Assembly (NCBI GenBank): GCA_947474395.1 | Contig: CANJID010000038.1 | Location: forward strand, 1 to 41,676 | Direction: 5' to 3' | DNA length: 41,676 nt | Source of the DNA: Caulobacterales bacterium | Lineage (GTDB): Bacteria > Pseudomonadota > Alphaproteobacteria > Caulobacterales > Caulobacteraceae | Shown here: piece by piece, positions 21,547 through 30,249 of the stretch | Layout: each line of letters opens with the position of its first letter | Numbering within the stretch: the first letter of the stretch is position 1 | Position numbers and translations under genes: made by a program | The notes under the pieces: generated by a model | The model's input: only the letters and a program-made list of their open reading frames with translations | What the model was told of the DNA's origin: nothing | The model's database searches: none

Positions 21547-22566
21547 ATGATCGTTACGCGCCGCATCGCCCTGTCCACCCTGACGCTTCTGGCGCTGGCG
21601 GCCTGCTCGCCGCAGAAACAAGAGACGGCGAAAGGGCCCGAAGCGCGCACCACCATCCGTTTCGCCACCGACTGGCGGGCCGAGGCCGAGCACGGGGGCT
21701 TCTACCAGGCGCTCGCCACCGGCGAGTACGCCAAGCGGGGCCTGGACGTGCAGATCATCCAGGGCGGCCCCGGCGTGAACGTGCCCCAGCTCCTCGCCTC
21801 GGGCGCGGTCGAGATGGGGGTCGGCTCCAACAGCTTCATCGTCCTGAACCTGGCGGCCGAAAAGGCGCCGGTGAAGGCGGTCATGGCGCCCATGCAGAAG
21901 GACCCGCAGGTGCTGATGGCCCACCCGGACACCGGGGTGAAGTCGATCGCCGACATGAAGGGCCGGCCGATCCTTTTGGCCGACGCCTCGATCACCGCCT
22001 TCTGGGTTTGGCTGAAGGCCAAGTACGGCTTCACCGACGCCCAGGTGCGCAAATACACCTTCAACTCCGCCCCGTTCCTGGCCGACAAGCGGGCGATCCA
22101 GCAGGGCTATGTGACGAGCGAGCCCTACACCATCGAGAAGGAGGCGGGCCTCAAGCCGGCGGTCTTCCTGCTCGCCGACGAGGGCTACCCCGGCTACGCG
22201 GCCATGGTGCTGGCGACCGACAAGCTGATCGCCGACAAGCCCGCCGCCGTGCAGGCCTTCGTCGAGGCGACGCGAGAGGGCTGGAAGTCCTATCTCAACG
22301 GCGATCCGGCGCCCGCCGACGCCCTGATCCTCAAGGACAATCCGGAGATGCGCCAGGACGTGCTGGACCAGGCCCGGGCCAAGCTGAAGAGCTACGGCAT
22401 CGTCGAGTCCGGCGACGCGGCGGCGGGCGGGATCGGCGCCATGACCGACGCCCGCTGGGCCGCGTTCTTCAAGGTCGCCTCCGAGCAGGGGGTCTATCCG
22501 AAGACCCTGGACTACAGAGGCGCCTACACCCTCCAGTTCCTGCCGAAGGCGGCGTCCGCCCCGTGA
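21547..22566 (+). CDS. ABC transporter substrate-binding lipoprotein, NMT1/SsuA type
   Basis: 339-residue periplasmic binding lipoprotein with lipobox LALAAC (C20). The mature part reads TTIRFATDWRAEAEHGGFYQ, then YAKRGLDVQIIQGGPG and SGAVEMGVGSNSFIV, the pattern of the NMT1/THI5-like and SsuA/TauA group. Ligands in this group include pyrimidine thiamin precursors, taurine and alkanesulfonates. ThiY-like uptake of a pyrimidine is my first guess, but no TPP-riboswitch consensus is seen upstream. Its stop overlaps the ATPase start (GTGA). No clear ribosome-binding site; the candidate structured RNA lies 95 bases upstream and may influence expression. Confidence 0.88.
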   Translation: MIVTRRIALSTLTLLALAACSPQKQETAKGPEARTTIRFATDWRAEAEHGGFYQALATGEYAKRGLDVQIIQGGPGVNVPQLLASGAVEMGVGSNSFIVLNLAAEKAPVKAVMAPMQKDPQVLMAHPDTGVKSIADMKGRPILLADASITAFWVWLKAKYGFTDAQVRKYTFNSAPFLADKRAIQQGYVTSEPYTIEKEAGLKPAVFLLADEGYPGYAAMVLATDKLIADKPAAVQAFVEATREGWKSYLNGDPAPADALILKDNPEMRQDVLDQARAKLKSYGIVESGDAAAGGIGAMTDARWAAFFKVASEQGVYPKTLDYRGAYTLQFLPKAASAP

Positions 22567-23312
22567 CCACACCGCTCGCCGCGCTGGAGGCCGTGGAGGT
22601 CGACTATCGCGGCCGGCGCGCGCTCGGGCCCTTCGACCTGTCCCTGGCGCCCGGCGAGATCGTCGCCCTGGTCGGGCCCTCGGGCTGCGGCAAATCCACG
22701 GCGCTGCGGCTGCTGGCCGGGCTCGAGGCGCCGACGCGAGGGCGGGTTGTCCGCACCCCCGGGCGGGGCGAGACCGCCGTGGTGTTCCAGCATCCGACCC
22801 TGATGCCCTGGGCCACCGCCCTCGACAACGTCGCCCTGCCCCTCTCCCTCTCCGGCGCGCCGCAGGACAAGGCCAGGGGGTCCGCCCGCGAGGCCCTGGC
22901 GCGGGTGGGCCTCGCGGGTTCGGAGGACGCAAAGCCCGCCCAGCTTTCCGGCGGCATGGCCATGCGGGTGTCCCTCGCCCGCGCCCTCTCCACCGAGCCC
23001 AGGCTGCTGCTGCTGGACGAGCCCTTCGCGGCCCTCGACGAGATCACCCGGCGCCGCCTCGCCGACGACGTTCTGGCGCTCTGGGACAAGAGCCGCCCGG
23101 CCATGGTCTTCGTCACCCATAACGTGGAGGAAGCCGTCTACATGGCCGCCCGCGTCGTGGTCATGACCCCCGGCCCCGGCCGCGCCGCCTTTGAGACCGC
23201 GGTCGAAGCGCCCATGCCCCGGCCCGACCGCTTCCGCACCTCGCCGGGCTTCCGGGAAACCGCCGAGCGGGTGTCCGCCGCCCTGGAAGCGGCCACGGCG
23301 GCCGCCGCATGA
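22563..23312 (+). CDS. ABC transporter ATP-binding protein
   Basis: 249-residue nucleotide-binding subunit of the importer: Walker A GPSGCGKST (38-46), Q-loop VVFQHPTLMPWATALDNV, signature LSGGMAMRVSLARAL, Walker B LLLLDEPFAALDEITR and switch histidine in VFVTHNVEEAVYMA. It is of the SsuB/TauB/ThiZ type. The GTG start at 22563 overlaps the binding-protein stop, and its own stop overlaps the permease start as ATGA, so all three proteins are translationally coupled. Confidence 0.93.
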   Translation: MTTPLAALEAVEVDYRGRRALGPFDLSLAPGEIVALVGPSGCGKSTALRLLAGLEAPTRGRVVRTPGRGETAVVFQHPTLMPWATALDNVALPLSLSGAPQDKARGSAREALARVGLAGSEDAKPAQLSGGMAMRVSLARALSTEPRLLLLDEPFAALDEITRRRLADDVLALWDKSRPAMVFVTHNVEEAVYMAARVVVMTPGPGRAAFETAVEAPMPRPDRFRTSPGFRETAERVSAALEAATAAAA

Positions 23313-24076
23313 GGCGGCTCGCCGACATCGCCATCCCCCTCGCCCTGGTGGCCGCGCTCCTGGTCGCCTGGGAGATCGCCTGCCGGGCCATGCACGTCCC
23401 GTCCTATTTCCTGCCCACCCCGTCCGCCGTGGGCGCGGCCCTCGCCGCCCAGGCGCCGGCGCTGCTGGCCTCCGCCTGGAACACCCTGGCCATGGCGCTG
23501 TCGGCCCTGGCCGTGGCCGCCCTCATCGCCTGGCCGGTCGCCCTCGCCACCGCCCTCAGCCGGGCGGTCGAGCGGGCCGTGGCGCCGCTGGCGGTCGCGC
23601 TGCAGGTGACGCCGGTGGTGGCCATCGCGCCCCTGGTGGTGATCTGGGCGGGGCTCGACCATCCGCAGCGGGCCATCGTCACCCTGGCGGCCGTGGTCGC
23701 CTTCTTCCCCCTGTTCTCGGGCGCCCTGACCGGGCTGAAGTCGGCCGACCCGGACCTGGAGCGGCTGTTCGACCTCTATGGGGCCACGCCGCTTCAACGT
23801 CTCTGGCGCCTGCGCCTGCCCTCGGCCGTCCCCTTCCTGCTGGAGGGGCTGAAGGTCGCCGCCGGGCTCTCAGTGATCGGGGCTGTGGTGGCGGAGTTCG
23901 TGGCCGGGTCCGGCGGGGCGCAAGGCCTGGCCTGGAAGATCCTGGAGGCGGGCAATCGCCTGCGCACTGCCGAGATGTTCGCGGCGCTGGCGGTCCTGGG
24001 CCTGCTGGGGGCCGGACTGCACCTGGCCGTTAATGCGGCGGAACGGCGCATTCTCCTCCGGTGGCGGGGCCGTTAG
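23309..24076 (+). CDS. ABC transporter permease, SsuC/ThiX type
   Basis: 255 residues, about six membrane helices, with the BPD_transp_1 fold. The EAA loop that contacts the ATPase reads LYGATPLQRLWRLRLPSAVP. The N-terminal segment VPSYFLPTPSAVGAAL is typical of permeases for nitrate, sulfonate, taurine or thiamin precursors. Third gene of the coupled importer operon. Nothing terminator-like was seen in the 65 bp that follow, which hold two TTAAG motifs ten bases apart. Confidence 0.92.
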   Translation: MRRLADIAIPLALVAALLVAWEIACRAMHVPSYFLPTPSAVGAALAAQAPALLASAWNTLAMALSALAVAALIAWPVALATALSRAVERAVAPLAVALQVTPVVAIAPLVVIWAGLDHPQRAIVTLAAVVAFFPLFSGALTGLKSADPDLERLFDLYGATPLQRLWRLRLPSAVPFLLEGLKVAAGLSVIGAVVAEFVAGSGGAQGLAWKILEAGNRLRTAEMFAALAVLGLLGAGLHLAVNAAERRILLRWRGR

Positions 24077-24141
24077 CGGCCGGTTAAGCGCCATTTGTTA
24101 AGCCTGATCTCCTGGGCCGTTCCTGGCCCTGGAGAGCGGTC

Positions 24142-25122
24142 ATGCGCAGGCTATTTGGGACCCTGGTCGTCCTGAGCGCGCTCGGCGTCGCCGGCTGCGC
24201 CTTCGGCCAGCCCGCGCCCACCGCCGGCCCGGTCGATCGCTACGGCGGGGGCCGCAGCTACCTGCCCGTCCCCGGCCAGGCCCAGACCCGCGTCCTGGGC
24301 TGGCCCGGCAAGACCACCGCCGCCCCGGCCGCGGCGCCCGCCGCCTACTATCCGCCCCCGGTCCCCGGCATTCAGCCCGCGCCCTACGCCGCCTATCCCC
24401 AGGCCCAATATCCGCAAGTCATGTATCCGCAGGGGGCCTATCCGCAGGCCGCCTATCCCCAGGCGGTCTACGGCATGCCGCCTCCCGTCGGCGCCTACTA
24501 TCCCCAGGCCGCCTACCCCGCCTATCCCCCCGCCGGCTATCCGACGGCGGGTTATCCGACGGCCGGCTATCCGGTCGCGGGCTATCCCACCGCGGGTTAC
24601 CCGACCGCCGGCTATCCCGCCCAGCCCGTCGCGCCGGCGCCCATCCAGATCATTCCCCCCGGGACCATCAACCCCGGCACCGCGCCGAAGGCTCCCGCCG
24701 CACAGTCGACCCCGCTTCCGCAAGCCGCGCCCGCGCCCCAGGCCATGGGCCCGGCGACGCCTCGGGCGCCGGCCGCCGCCACGCCTAACGCCCCCGCCCA
24801 GCCCGCCGGCGCCGCCCCGGCCTCCGCGCCGGTAAACCCCGCCATGGGCAGCGCGGCCGAGACGCGCGCCCTCGCCCTCGCAGCGGGCGCGCCCCGCAAC
24901 TATTCCCTGCACCGCGACTTCGGCATTCAGCCGGACGCCGCGCCCCCTAACACCGCCGCTTCGATCGTCGCCGCCGAGGCCGACCACCTGCCGGCGCAGT
25001 TCTTCGGCCCGACGCCGAACCTGGCCGACCCGCCGCCCAGCACCAGCGACAACACCAATCGCCAGACGACGACCACTAAGGCCACGACGCCCGCCAAGGG
25101 CAGCGCCCTGGCGCGCAAATAG
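24142..25122 (+). CDS. Tyr-Pro-rich repeat lipoprotein
   Basis: 326-residue lipoprotein with lipobox VAGC (C19). Residues 84-125 are YPQ-type repeats, and 131-160 are six tandem pentapeptides AGYPx (T, T, V, T, T, A). Residues 161-240 are an Ala/Pro stretch. A more ordered C-terminal part follows, with RNYSLHRDFGIQPD and DHLPAQFFGPTPNLADPP. The low-complexity central part is likely extended and exposed, as in surface or wall-associated proteins; no family or ligand can be named. It lies 17 bases before the DUF2336 gene and is probably co-transcribed with it. Confidence 0.8.
   Translation: MRRLFGTLVVLSALGVAGCAFGQPAPTAGPVDRYGGGRSYLPVPGQAQTRVLGWPGKTTAAPAAAPAAYYPPPVPGIQPAPYAAYPQAQYPQVMYPQGAYPQAAYPQAVYGMPPPVGAYYPQAAYPAYPPAGYPTAGYPTAGYPVAGYPTAGYPTAGYPAQPVAPAPIQIIPPGTINPGTAPKAPAAQSTPLPQAAPAPQAMGPATPRAPAAATPNAPAQPAGAAPASAPVNPAMGSAAETRALALAAGAPRNYSLHRDFGIQPDAAPPNTAASIVAAEADHLPAQFFGPTPNLADPPPSTSDNTNRQTTTTKATTPAKGSALARK
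24532..24621 (+). repeat. Six 15-bp in-frame tandem repeats
   Basis: Encodes six copies of AGYPx in the Tyr-Pro-rich lipoprotein. Copies differ mostly at third positions (GGC/GGT, TAT/TAC, CCG/CCC), so they are old or under protein-level selection rather than freshly amplified. Confidence 0.85.
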
Positions 25123-25139
25123 GACGCAGAGCCCCACGC

Positions 25140-26228
25140 ATGACATCCAAGCTTGAGGACCTGATCGCCCTGGCCTACGAGCCGTCCAGCCAGAGACGGC
25201 GCGAACTGCTGCGCGAGGTCACCGACCTGTTCTTCGTCGCCCCGGGCGGCCACAACGCCGCCGAGATGGAGCTGTTCGACGGCGTCCTGTCCAAGCTGGC
25301 GGGCGAGCTGGAGACCGAGGTCCGCGCCGAACTCGCCGGCCGCTTCGGCGATTCTCCCCACGCCCCTGCGGGGCTGATCCGCTCCCTGGCCGACGACGAG
25401 GCCAAGGTGGCCGGTCCGGTCCTGGCCCAGTCGCCCCTGCTGTCGGAAGCCGACCTGCTGCATGTGGTGCGCACCCGCGGCCAGGAGCACCTGCGCATCG
25501 TCTCCACCCGATCCGACGTGACCACGGCGGTCTCGGACGTGATCGTGGCTCGCGGCGACGACACCACGCTCGAGACCCTGCTGCGCAACCAGGACGCTGC
25601 CCTGTCGCGGCGCGCCCACGAGGTCGCGGTGGACCGGGCGGTGAAGAACCCCGAACTGCACGAGGCCATGGTCCAGCGGCAGTCGGTGCCGATCGACCTC
25701 CTCAACGAGATGTACTTCATGGTCGAGGCCAAGCTGCGCGAGCAGATCATGGCCCGCAACGCCAACGTCGATCCGAGCGTGCTGGAGGCGGCCCTCGTGT
25801 CCAGCCGCAAGCGCCTGGCCGCCCGCGACGGCGCCCTGCCCGCCGACTTCGCCGCCGCCGAGGCGCACATCCGCGCGCTGCAGGCCAAGGGGGCGATCAC
25901 GCCTTCGGCCCTGGCCGCGTTCCTGCGTCAGGGAGAGAAGACCCGCTTCCTGGTGGCCCTGGCCGAGCTGGGGGACATCGACTTCCACACCGGCCGGCGC
26001 ATCGTCGAGCGACGGGACCTCGACGCCCTGGCGGTGGTCTGCAAGGCGGCCGACTTCGACCGGGCCCTGTTCCTGACCTTCACGGTCCTGATCCTCGAGC
26101 CGGGCCAGGCCATGCGCAAGGCCGAGCAATACGGCGAGCTCTACACCAAGCTGTCCAAGGAGACGGCCGTGCGCACCATCCGCTTCTGGCGGATGCGCCG
26201 GCAGACCGGGGATATAGCGGCGGCCTAG
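25140..26228 (+). CDS. DUF2336 family protein (first copy)
   Basis: 362 residues, all helical, with the DUF2336 pattern: LIALAYEPSSQRRRELLREV at the N-terminus, then SEADLLHVVRTRGQEHLRIV, repeat-like helices containing LETLLRNQDAALSRRAHEVA, and VPIDLLNEMYFMVEAKLREQ. DUF2336 proteins are typical of alphaproteobacteria and often lie near signalling genes; the biochemical role is unknown. Follows the Tyr-Pro lipoprotein by 17 bases and overlaps the convergent helical-repeat gene by four. A diverged paralogue lies at 36176-37375. Confidence 0.85.
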   Translation: MTSKLEDLIALAYEPSSQRRRELLREVTDLFFVAPGGHNAAEMELFDGVLSKLAGELETEVRAELAGRFGDSPHAPAGLIRSLADDEAKVAGPVLAQSPLLSEADLLHVVRTRGQEHLRIVSTRSDVTTAVSDVIVARGDDTTLETLLRNQDAALSRRAHEVAVDRAVKNPELHEAMVQRQSVPIDLLNEMYFMVEAKLREQIMARNANVDPSVLEAALVSSRKRLAARDGALPADFAAAEAHIRALQAKGAITPSALAAFLRQGEKTRFLVALAELGDIDFHTGRRIVERRDLDALAVVCKAADFDRALFLTFTVLILEPGQAMRKAEQYGELYTKLSKETAVRTIRFWRMRRQTGDIAAA

Positions 26229-27571
26229 GCTTCCGCGATCGGCCCGCGCAGACGCTCCAGGCTCTCGCCCACGGCTTCGGCCAGGGATTTCAGTCCGCGA
26301 TCGGTGAAGACTTCCATCGCCTCGGTGAGGGCGAAGGCGGCGTCCGCCCGTTCCCCGGCGTCGCCGAGGAGCTCGGCCCGCGCTTCATAGACCCGCGCCA
26401 GCGCCACCTGCAGCACCGCCCAGGACACCGGATCGGATTCGGCCCGGCGGCCTTGCAGTTCCGCGCGGAAAGCCTTTTCGGCCTTGGCGAGCGCGAGAGG
26501 TTCTTCCAGCCGTTCGGCCCGGCGCGCCATGCAGGCGGCCCGGTCGTAGGCGGCGATGGGGCGAAGCCTTAAGGCCGGCTGGGAGTCCAGCACGGTCAGG
26601 GCGATGTCCATGTCCTCGACGGCGATATCGAACAGGCCCTCGTCGTCGGTCGCCTCGCCCAATGCCTGACGGGCAAGGCCAAGCCCGTGCAGCGCCCGCG
26701 CATGGTCGAGCGGACTGTGGTCGAGGGGCGCGGTCTCGCAGGCCGCGGTCAGGGCTTCAACCCCGCTCGAGATGGACTGGGCGTCGCCGTTCAGGTCGCC
26801 AAGGGCGGCCAGGGCGGCGCCCCTCAAGGATGCGGCCCGGGCCCAGGACAGGGGCAGGTAGTCGGGATCGAGACGATTGGTGAGTTGGCGCATGTCGGAC
26901 TGCGCCTGTTCAAGCAGCTTGCGGTCCTTCAGCCGGGCGCCGAAGCCAATCAGCAGTTCGGCCCGTTCGCAGCGGGCGGCTGCGGCCTCGGCGTGGCCGA
27001 GCCCGGTGCGGCGCACCTCGGCGTCGAGCAGGCCGACAGCGTCGTCATAGGCGCCCGCCGCATTGACGGCGTCATCCAGGTCCCCGGCCATCAGGGCGCG
27101 GCGACCCGTGAAGCGTGCGCCGGCGATGGCGACCCGGCCCTTCAGCGACGGATGGGCGGATAGCCCCTCGGCCGCTTCGGCGAACCAGCCGTTGGCGGCG
27201 TCGGCGACGGAATCCATGCCGAACAGGTCGGCGGTGGTGAGGGCGGCCAGAGCCTGTTCAAGGCGGGCGGCCGCGAAAAGTGCCATGTCGCCGGCCGCTT
27301 CCTGGCCCGCGCGCTCGGCGGTGGAGGCGGCCTTGACCAGGGTCTCGGGCTCGCCGGTGCGGCGGCCGATCTCGCGCAGGATCATGGCGTGGTCCAGACA
27401 GCGGCGGCCCCGGTCACGGCCCGTGGCGCCCACGGTCGCGGCCTCGGCCGCGCGGGCCTCGGTGCGGAGCAGGGCGATGGGCAGAAGCTCGAGCACGGCC
27501 GCGTCGCCCGCCAGGGCGTCGGCGCCGCGAACCCGCCCGAACCGTCGTCTGAGGTCTTTGCCGAATTCCAC
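26225..27571 (-). CDS. TPR-like helical repeat protein
   Basis: 448 residues, Ala/Leu/Arg-rich, composed of helix pairs that resemble degenerate tetratricopeptide repeats, for example AAAARCERAELLIGFGARLK, ARALHGLGLARQALGEATDD and VALARVYEARAELLGDAG. No signal peptide or membrane helix, so probably a cytosolic scaffold. I cannot assign a partner. The stop overlaps the convergent DUF2336 stop by four bases. The 167-bp gap to prfC (27572-27738) holds nothing I can support. Confidence 0.75.
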   Translation of the reverse strand: MEFGKDLRRRFGRVRGADALAGDAAVLELLPIALLRTEARAAEAATVGATGRDRGRRCLDHAMILREIGRRTGEPETLVKAASTAERAGQEAAGDMALFAAARLEQALAALTTADLFGMDSVADAANGWFAEAAEGLSAHPSLKGRVAIAGARFTGRRALMAGDLDDAVNAAGAYDDAVGLLDAEVRRTGLGHAEAAAARCERAELLIGFGARLKDRKLLEQAQSDMRQLTNRLDPDYLPLSWARAASLRGAALAALGDLNGDAQSISSGVEALTAACETAPLDHSPLDHARALHGLGLARQALGEATDDEGLFDIAVEDMDIALTVLDSQPALRLRPIAAYDRAACMARRAERLEEPLALAKAEKAFRAELQGRRAESDPVSWAVLQVALARVYEARAELLGDAGERADAAFALTEAMEVFTDRGLKSLAEAVGESLERLRGPIAEA

Positions 27572-27738
27572 GCCGTACTCCCGACCCGTCCCGCCCCGGG
27601 ACGTCCGGGCGGTTCAAGAGGGGTTGGACGCAAACGGGGGGCCGTTCGGGCCGATTCAGGGGCAATCCGAGGCAAGACGAGCCGTCGAACCGCTGTTCAG
27701 GAGTGGATTTCGGTCGCTTTGTCCCGGAATCGGCGGCT

Positions 27739-29331
27739 CTAGCCCCGCTCCTTGGCCTTGAGGAACTCGAGCTTGGGGAAGCGTTCGGTGACGTAACCGA
27801 TCTCCCAGGCGGACTTGGCCAGGAACACCGGCTGGACGTCGATGTCCTCGGCCATGGCGCCCCGGTACTTGCCGGAGAAGTCCTCGATGTCGGCCTTCGA
27901 GCCTGACAGCCAGCGGGCCTCGGCGAAGGGGGCGGGCTCGAACACGCAGTCCAGGCCGTATTCGCCGCCCAGCCGGTCGGCCATGACCTCGAACTGCAGC
28001 TGGCCCACCGCCCCGACGATGAAGTCGGCGCCGATGACGGGGCGGAAGAGCTGGGTCACGCCCTCTTCGGCCAGGCCTTCCAGGGCGCGCTTAAGGTGCT
28101 TGGCCTTCAGGGGGTCCTTCACCCGCACCCGCTTCAGGATTTCGGGGGCGAAGTTGGGCAGACCCGCGAACCGCGTGGTTCCGGCCTCGGACAGGCTGTC
28201 GCCCACGCGCAGGACCCCGTGGTTGGGGATGCCGATCACGTCGCCGGCGAAGGCTTCCTCGGCCAGCTCGCGGTCGGCGGCCATGAACAGGATCGGGCTG
28301 TTGACCGATAGCTGGCGGCCCGTATTGGCCACCTTCAGCTTCATGCCCCGGCTGAACCGCCCCGACGACAGGCGCATGAAGGCGATGCGGTCGCGGTGGT
28401 TGGGGTCCATGTTCGCCTGGACCTTGAAGATGAAGCCCGTCACCTCCGGATCGCCCGGGGCGACGTGGGTGTCGTCCCCGCCCTTGGTCACCTTCACGGG
28501 CTTGGGCGGCGGGGCGTAGGCGCCGAGGCCCGCCAGCAGCTCGCCGACCCCGAAGTGGCGCAGCGCCGAGCCGAAGAACACCGGCGTCATGTGCCCTTCC
28601 AGGAAGGCCTGCGGGTCGAAGGGCTTGGATGCCTCCTGCACCAGCATGGCGCCTTCTTCCAGCTCTTCGCGCTCATCGGGCTCCAACAGGGTGGAGATGG
28701 CGTTGGAGTTGAAGGGGATCGGCGCGGGCATGTTCTCGGCGTCGGAGTTGCGCTCATAGGGCACGAACTTCTGCTCGCGCAGGTCCAGGGCACCCTTGAA
28801 GCGATTGCCGGAGCCCGCCGGCCAGTAGAGCGGCGCGGGGTCCAGGGCCAGCTTGGAGCCGATCTCGTCAAGCAGGGCGAAGGGGTCCAGCGCCTCGCGG
28901 TCCATCTTGTTGATGAAGGTGACGATGGGGATGTCGCGCAGGCGGCAGACCTCGAACAGCTTGAGGGTCTGGGGCTCGATCCCCTTGGCCGCGTCCAGCA
29001 CCATGACCGCGGCGTCGGCGGCGGTGAGGGTGCGGTAGGTGTCCTCGGAGAAGTCCTCGTGGCCCGGGGTGTCCAGCAGGTTGAACAGCAGGCCCTGGTG
29101 CTCGAAGGTCATGACGCTGGCCGAGACGGAGATGCCCCGCTCGCGCTCGATCTTCATCCAGTCCGAGCGGGTGCGCCGCTGCTCGCCCCGCGCCCGCACC
29201 GCGCCGGCGGCGCGGATGGCCCCGCCCGCGAGCAGGATGTGCTCGGTCAGCGTGGTCTTGCCCGCATCGGGGTGCGAGATGATGGCGAAGGTGCGCCGGC
29301 GCGCAGCCTCGAAGGCGGGGGAAGCGGTCAT
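27739..29331 (-). CDS. prfC: Peptide chain release factor 3
   Basis: 530-residue GTPase that removes RF1/RF2 from the ribosome after peptide release. G1 is SHPDAGKTT (19-27); RGISVSASVMTFEHQ is the switch I region, DTPGHEDFSEDTYRT is G3 and FINKMDREALDPFALLDEIG is G4. Later blocks PVFFGSALRHFGVGELL and GYVTERFPKLEFLKAKERG are specific to RF3 rather than EF-G. Family length. Monocistronic as far as can be seen. Confidence 0.95.
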   Translation of the reverse strand: MTASPAFEAARRRTFAIISHPDAGKTTLTEHILLAGGAIRAAGAVRARGEQRRTRSDWMKIERERGISVSASVMTFEHQGLLFNLLDTPGHEDFSEDTYRTLTAADAAVMVLDAAKGIEPQTLKLFEVCRLRDIPIVTFINKMDREALDPFALLDEIGSKLALDPAPLYWPAGSGNRFKGALDLREQKFVPYERNSDAENMPAPIPFNSNAISTLLEPDEREELEEGAMLVQEASKPFDPQAFLEGHMTPVFFGSALRHFGVGELLAGLGAYAPPPKPVKVTKGGDDTHVAPGDPEVTGFIFKVQANMDPNHRDRIAFMRLSSGRFSRGMKLKVANTGRQLSVNSPILFMAADRELAEEAFAGDVIGIPNHGVLRVGDSLSEAGTTRFAGLPNFAPEILKRVRVKDPLKAKHLKRALEGLAEEGVTQLFRPVIGADFIVGAVGQLQFEVMADRLGGEYGLDCVFEPAPFAEARWLSGSKADIEDFSGKYRGAMAEDIDVQPVFLAKSAWEIGYVTERFPKLEFLKAKERG

Positions 29332-29396
29332 GGGCCGCGGGGCATAGCGCGGACGCCCGCCCCTGTCACCCTAAGCCCCGTTCAGGCGCGCCGCGA

Positions 29397-29750
29397 TCAG
29401 GCGGCGAGGCGGCGCCAGACTTCCTTGTCCGCCGAGACCGCGTCGAGCTGGCCCATCACCGGCAGGGCGACGGAGGCGAAACGCGAGATCACCTCTTCCG
29501 GCTCGCAGCCCAGGGCCGGGGCGACGAACAGGGCGGCGTTGATCTCAGGCGCCTTGATCTGGATGAGGAAGGCGAGGCGCTTGGCCCGCTCCAGCTCTGT
29601 ACGCTGCAGGGTCGGGGACTCGGCGAACATCTCCGCCCCGAGCTTGATCACCGCATTGAGGCTGAGCGCGCGGAAGCGCGTCGGCTCCAACGGCGCGGAG
29701 AACTCGCGGGGGTCGATGTCCAGGACGGCGTCGTTCAACAGGAAAAGCAT
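29397..29750 (-). CDS. Conserved-looking protein of unknown function
   Basis: 117 residues from the ATG at 29750 (MLFLLNDAVLDIDPREF). The frame is open for 16 more codons upstream but the extension looks random. A mostly helical, soluble protein with LERAKRLAFLIQIKAPEIN and NAALFVAPALGCEPEEV. No good ribosome-binding site: the plus strand, not the coding strand, carries the AGGAGG here. I recall similar short proteins in Caulobacterales but cannot name a family. Confidence 0.6.
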   Translation of the reverse strand: MLFLLNDAVLDIDPREFSAPLEPTRFRALSLNAVIKLGAEMFAESPTLQRTELERAKRLAFLIQIKAPEINAALFVAPALGCEPEEVISRFASVALPVMGQLDAVSADKEVWRRLAA

Positions 29751-29827
29751 AAGGAGGGGGGCGCTCCGCGGTCCAACGAGGCGGCACCCTAGGCCCAAAG
29801 CGCTTTAGGTCAGGTTGAGGAACGCGG

Positions 29828-30160
29828 TTAACTTTTCTCAACGGTTTCGGTCAGGAAGTGACGGCCCTGGACGTCGTCGATCTCGACCACCCAGAGGTCC
29901 GGATCGACCCGGGCTGCGCGCTCCACATAGGCGTCCAGCGCCTCCTCCCCGGCGGTGGCGTGGGGCTGCATCCACACCGTCTCCCCGTCGCCCCGCACCG
30001 CCTGGGCGTAGAGGCGGACATCCCCGGCGCGCCGGTTGACCACCTTCACCAGCACCGCGCCCGCGCGCACGTCGCCCTTGCGCAGCACCGCCGCGTAGGC
30101 GCCGCCCAGCTCCGCGCGTCGGATCAGGGCCGAGGCCCACAGGTCGGTGGAGAGGATCAA
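29828..30160 (-). CDS. DUF1491 family protein
   Basis: 110 residues matching the DUF1491 family: LWASALIRRAELGGAYAAVL, RKGDVRAGAVLVKVVNR, a YAQAVRGDGETVW strand and PDLWVVEIDDVQGRHFL at the end. A small alphaproteobacterial alpha/beta protein of unknown function. Transcribed leftwards, divergent from the secreted protein at 30250 with 89 bp between starts. Confidence 0.85.
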   Translation of the reverse strand: MILSTDLWASALIRRAELGGAYAAVLRKGDVRAGAVLVKVVNRRAGDVRLYAQAVRGDGETVWMQPHATAGEEALDAYVERAARVDPDLWVVEIDDVQGRHFLTETVEKS

Positions 30161-30249
30161 GCAAAACTCCGAATAGGGCGTTCACCGAACCGCAAGCCGC
30201 TCGCGGTTAAGCTCCCTGCTTCCGTCGCAGTCTAGGGATCGAACAGGGC

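Noticed and set aside
21089-21550. Plus-strand 153-codon frame through the hairpin region
   Set aside because: The direct repeats step by 29 bp and shift frame, the product is Gly/Pro/Arg low complexity, and paired stems explain the pattern better. Not fully excluded.
24077-24141. CtrA site in front of the Tyr-Pro lipoprotein
   Set aside because: TTAA motifs are ten bases apart rather than seven, so the spacing is wrong.
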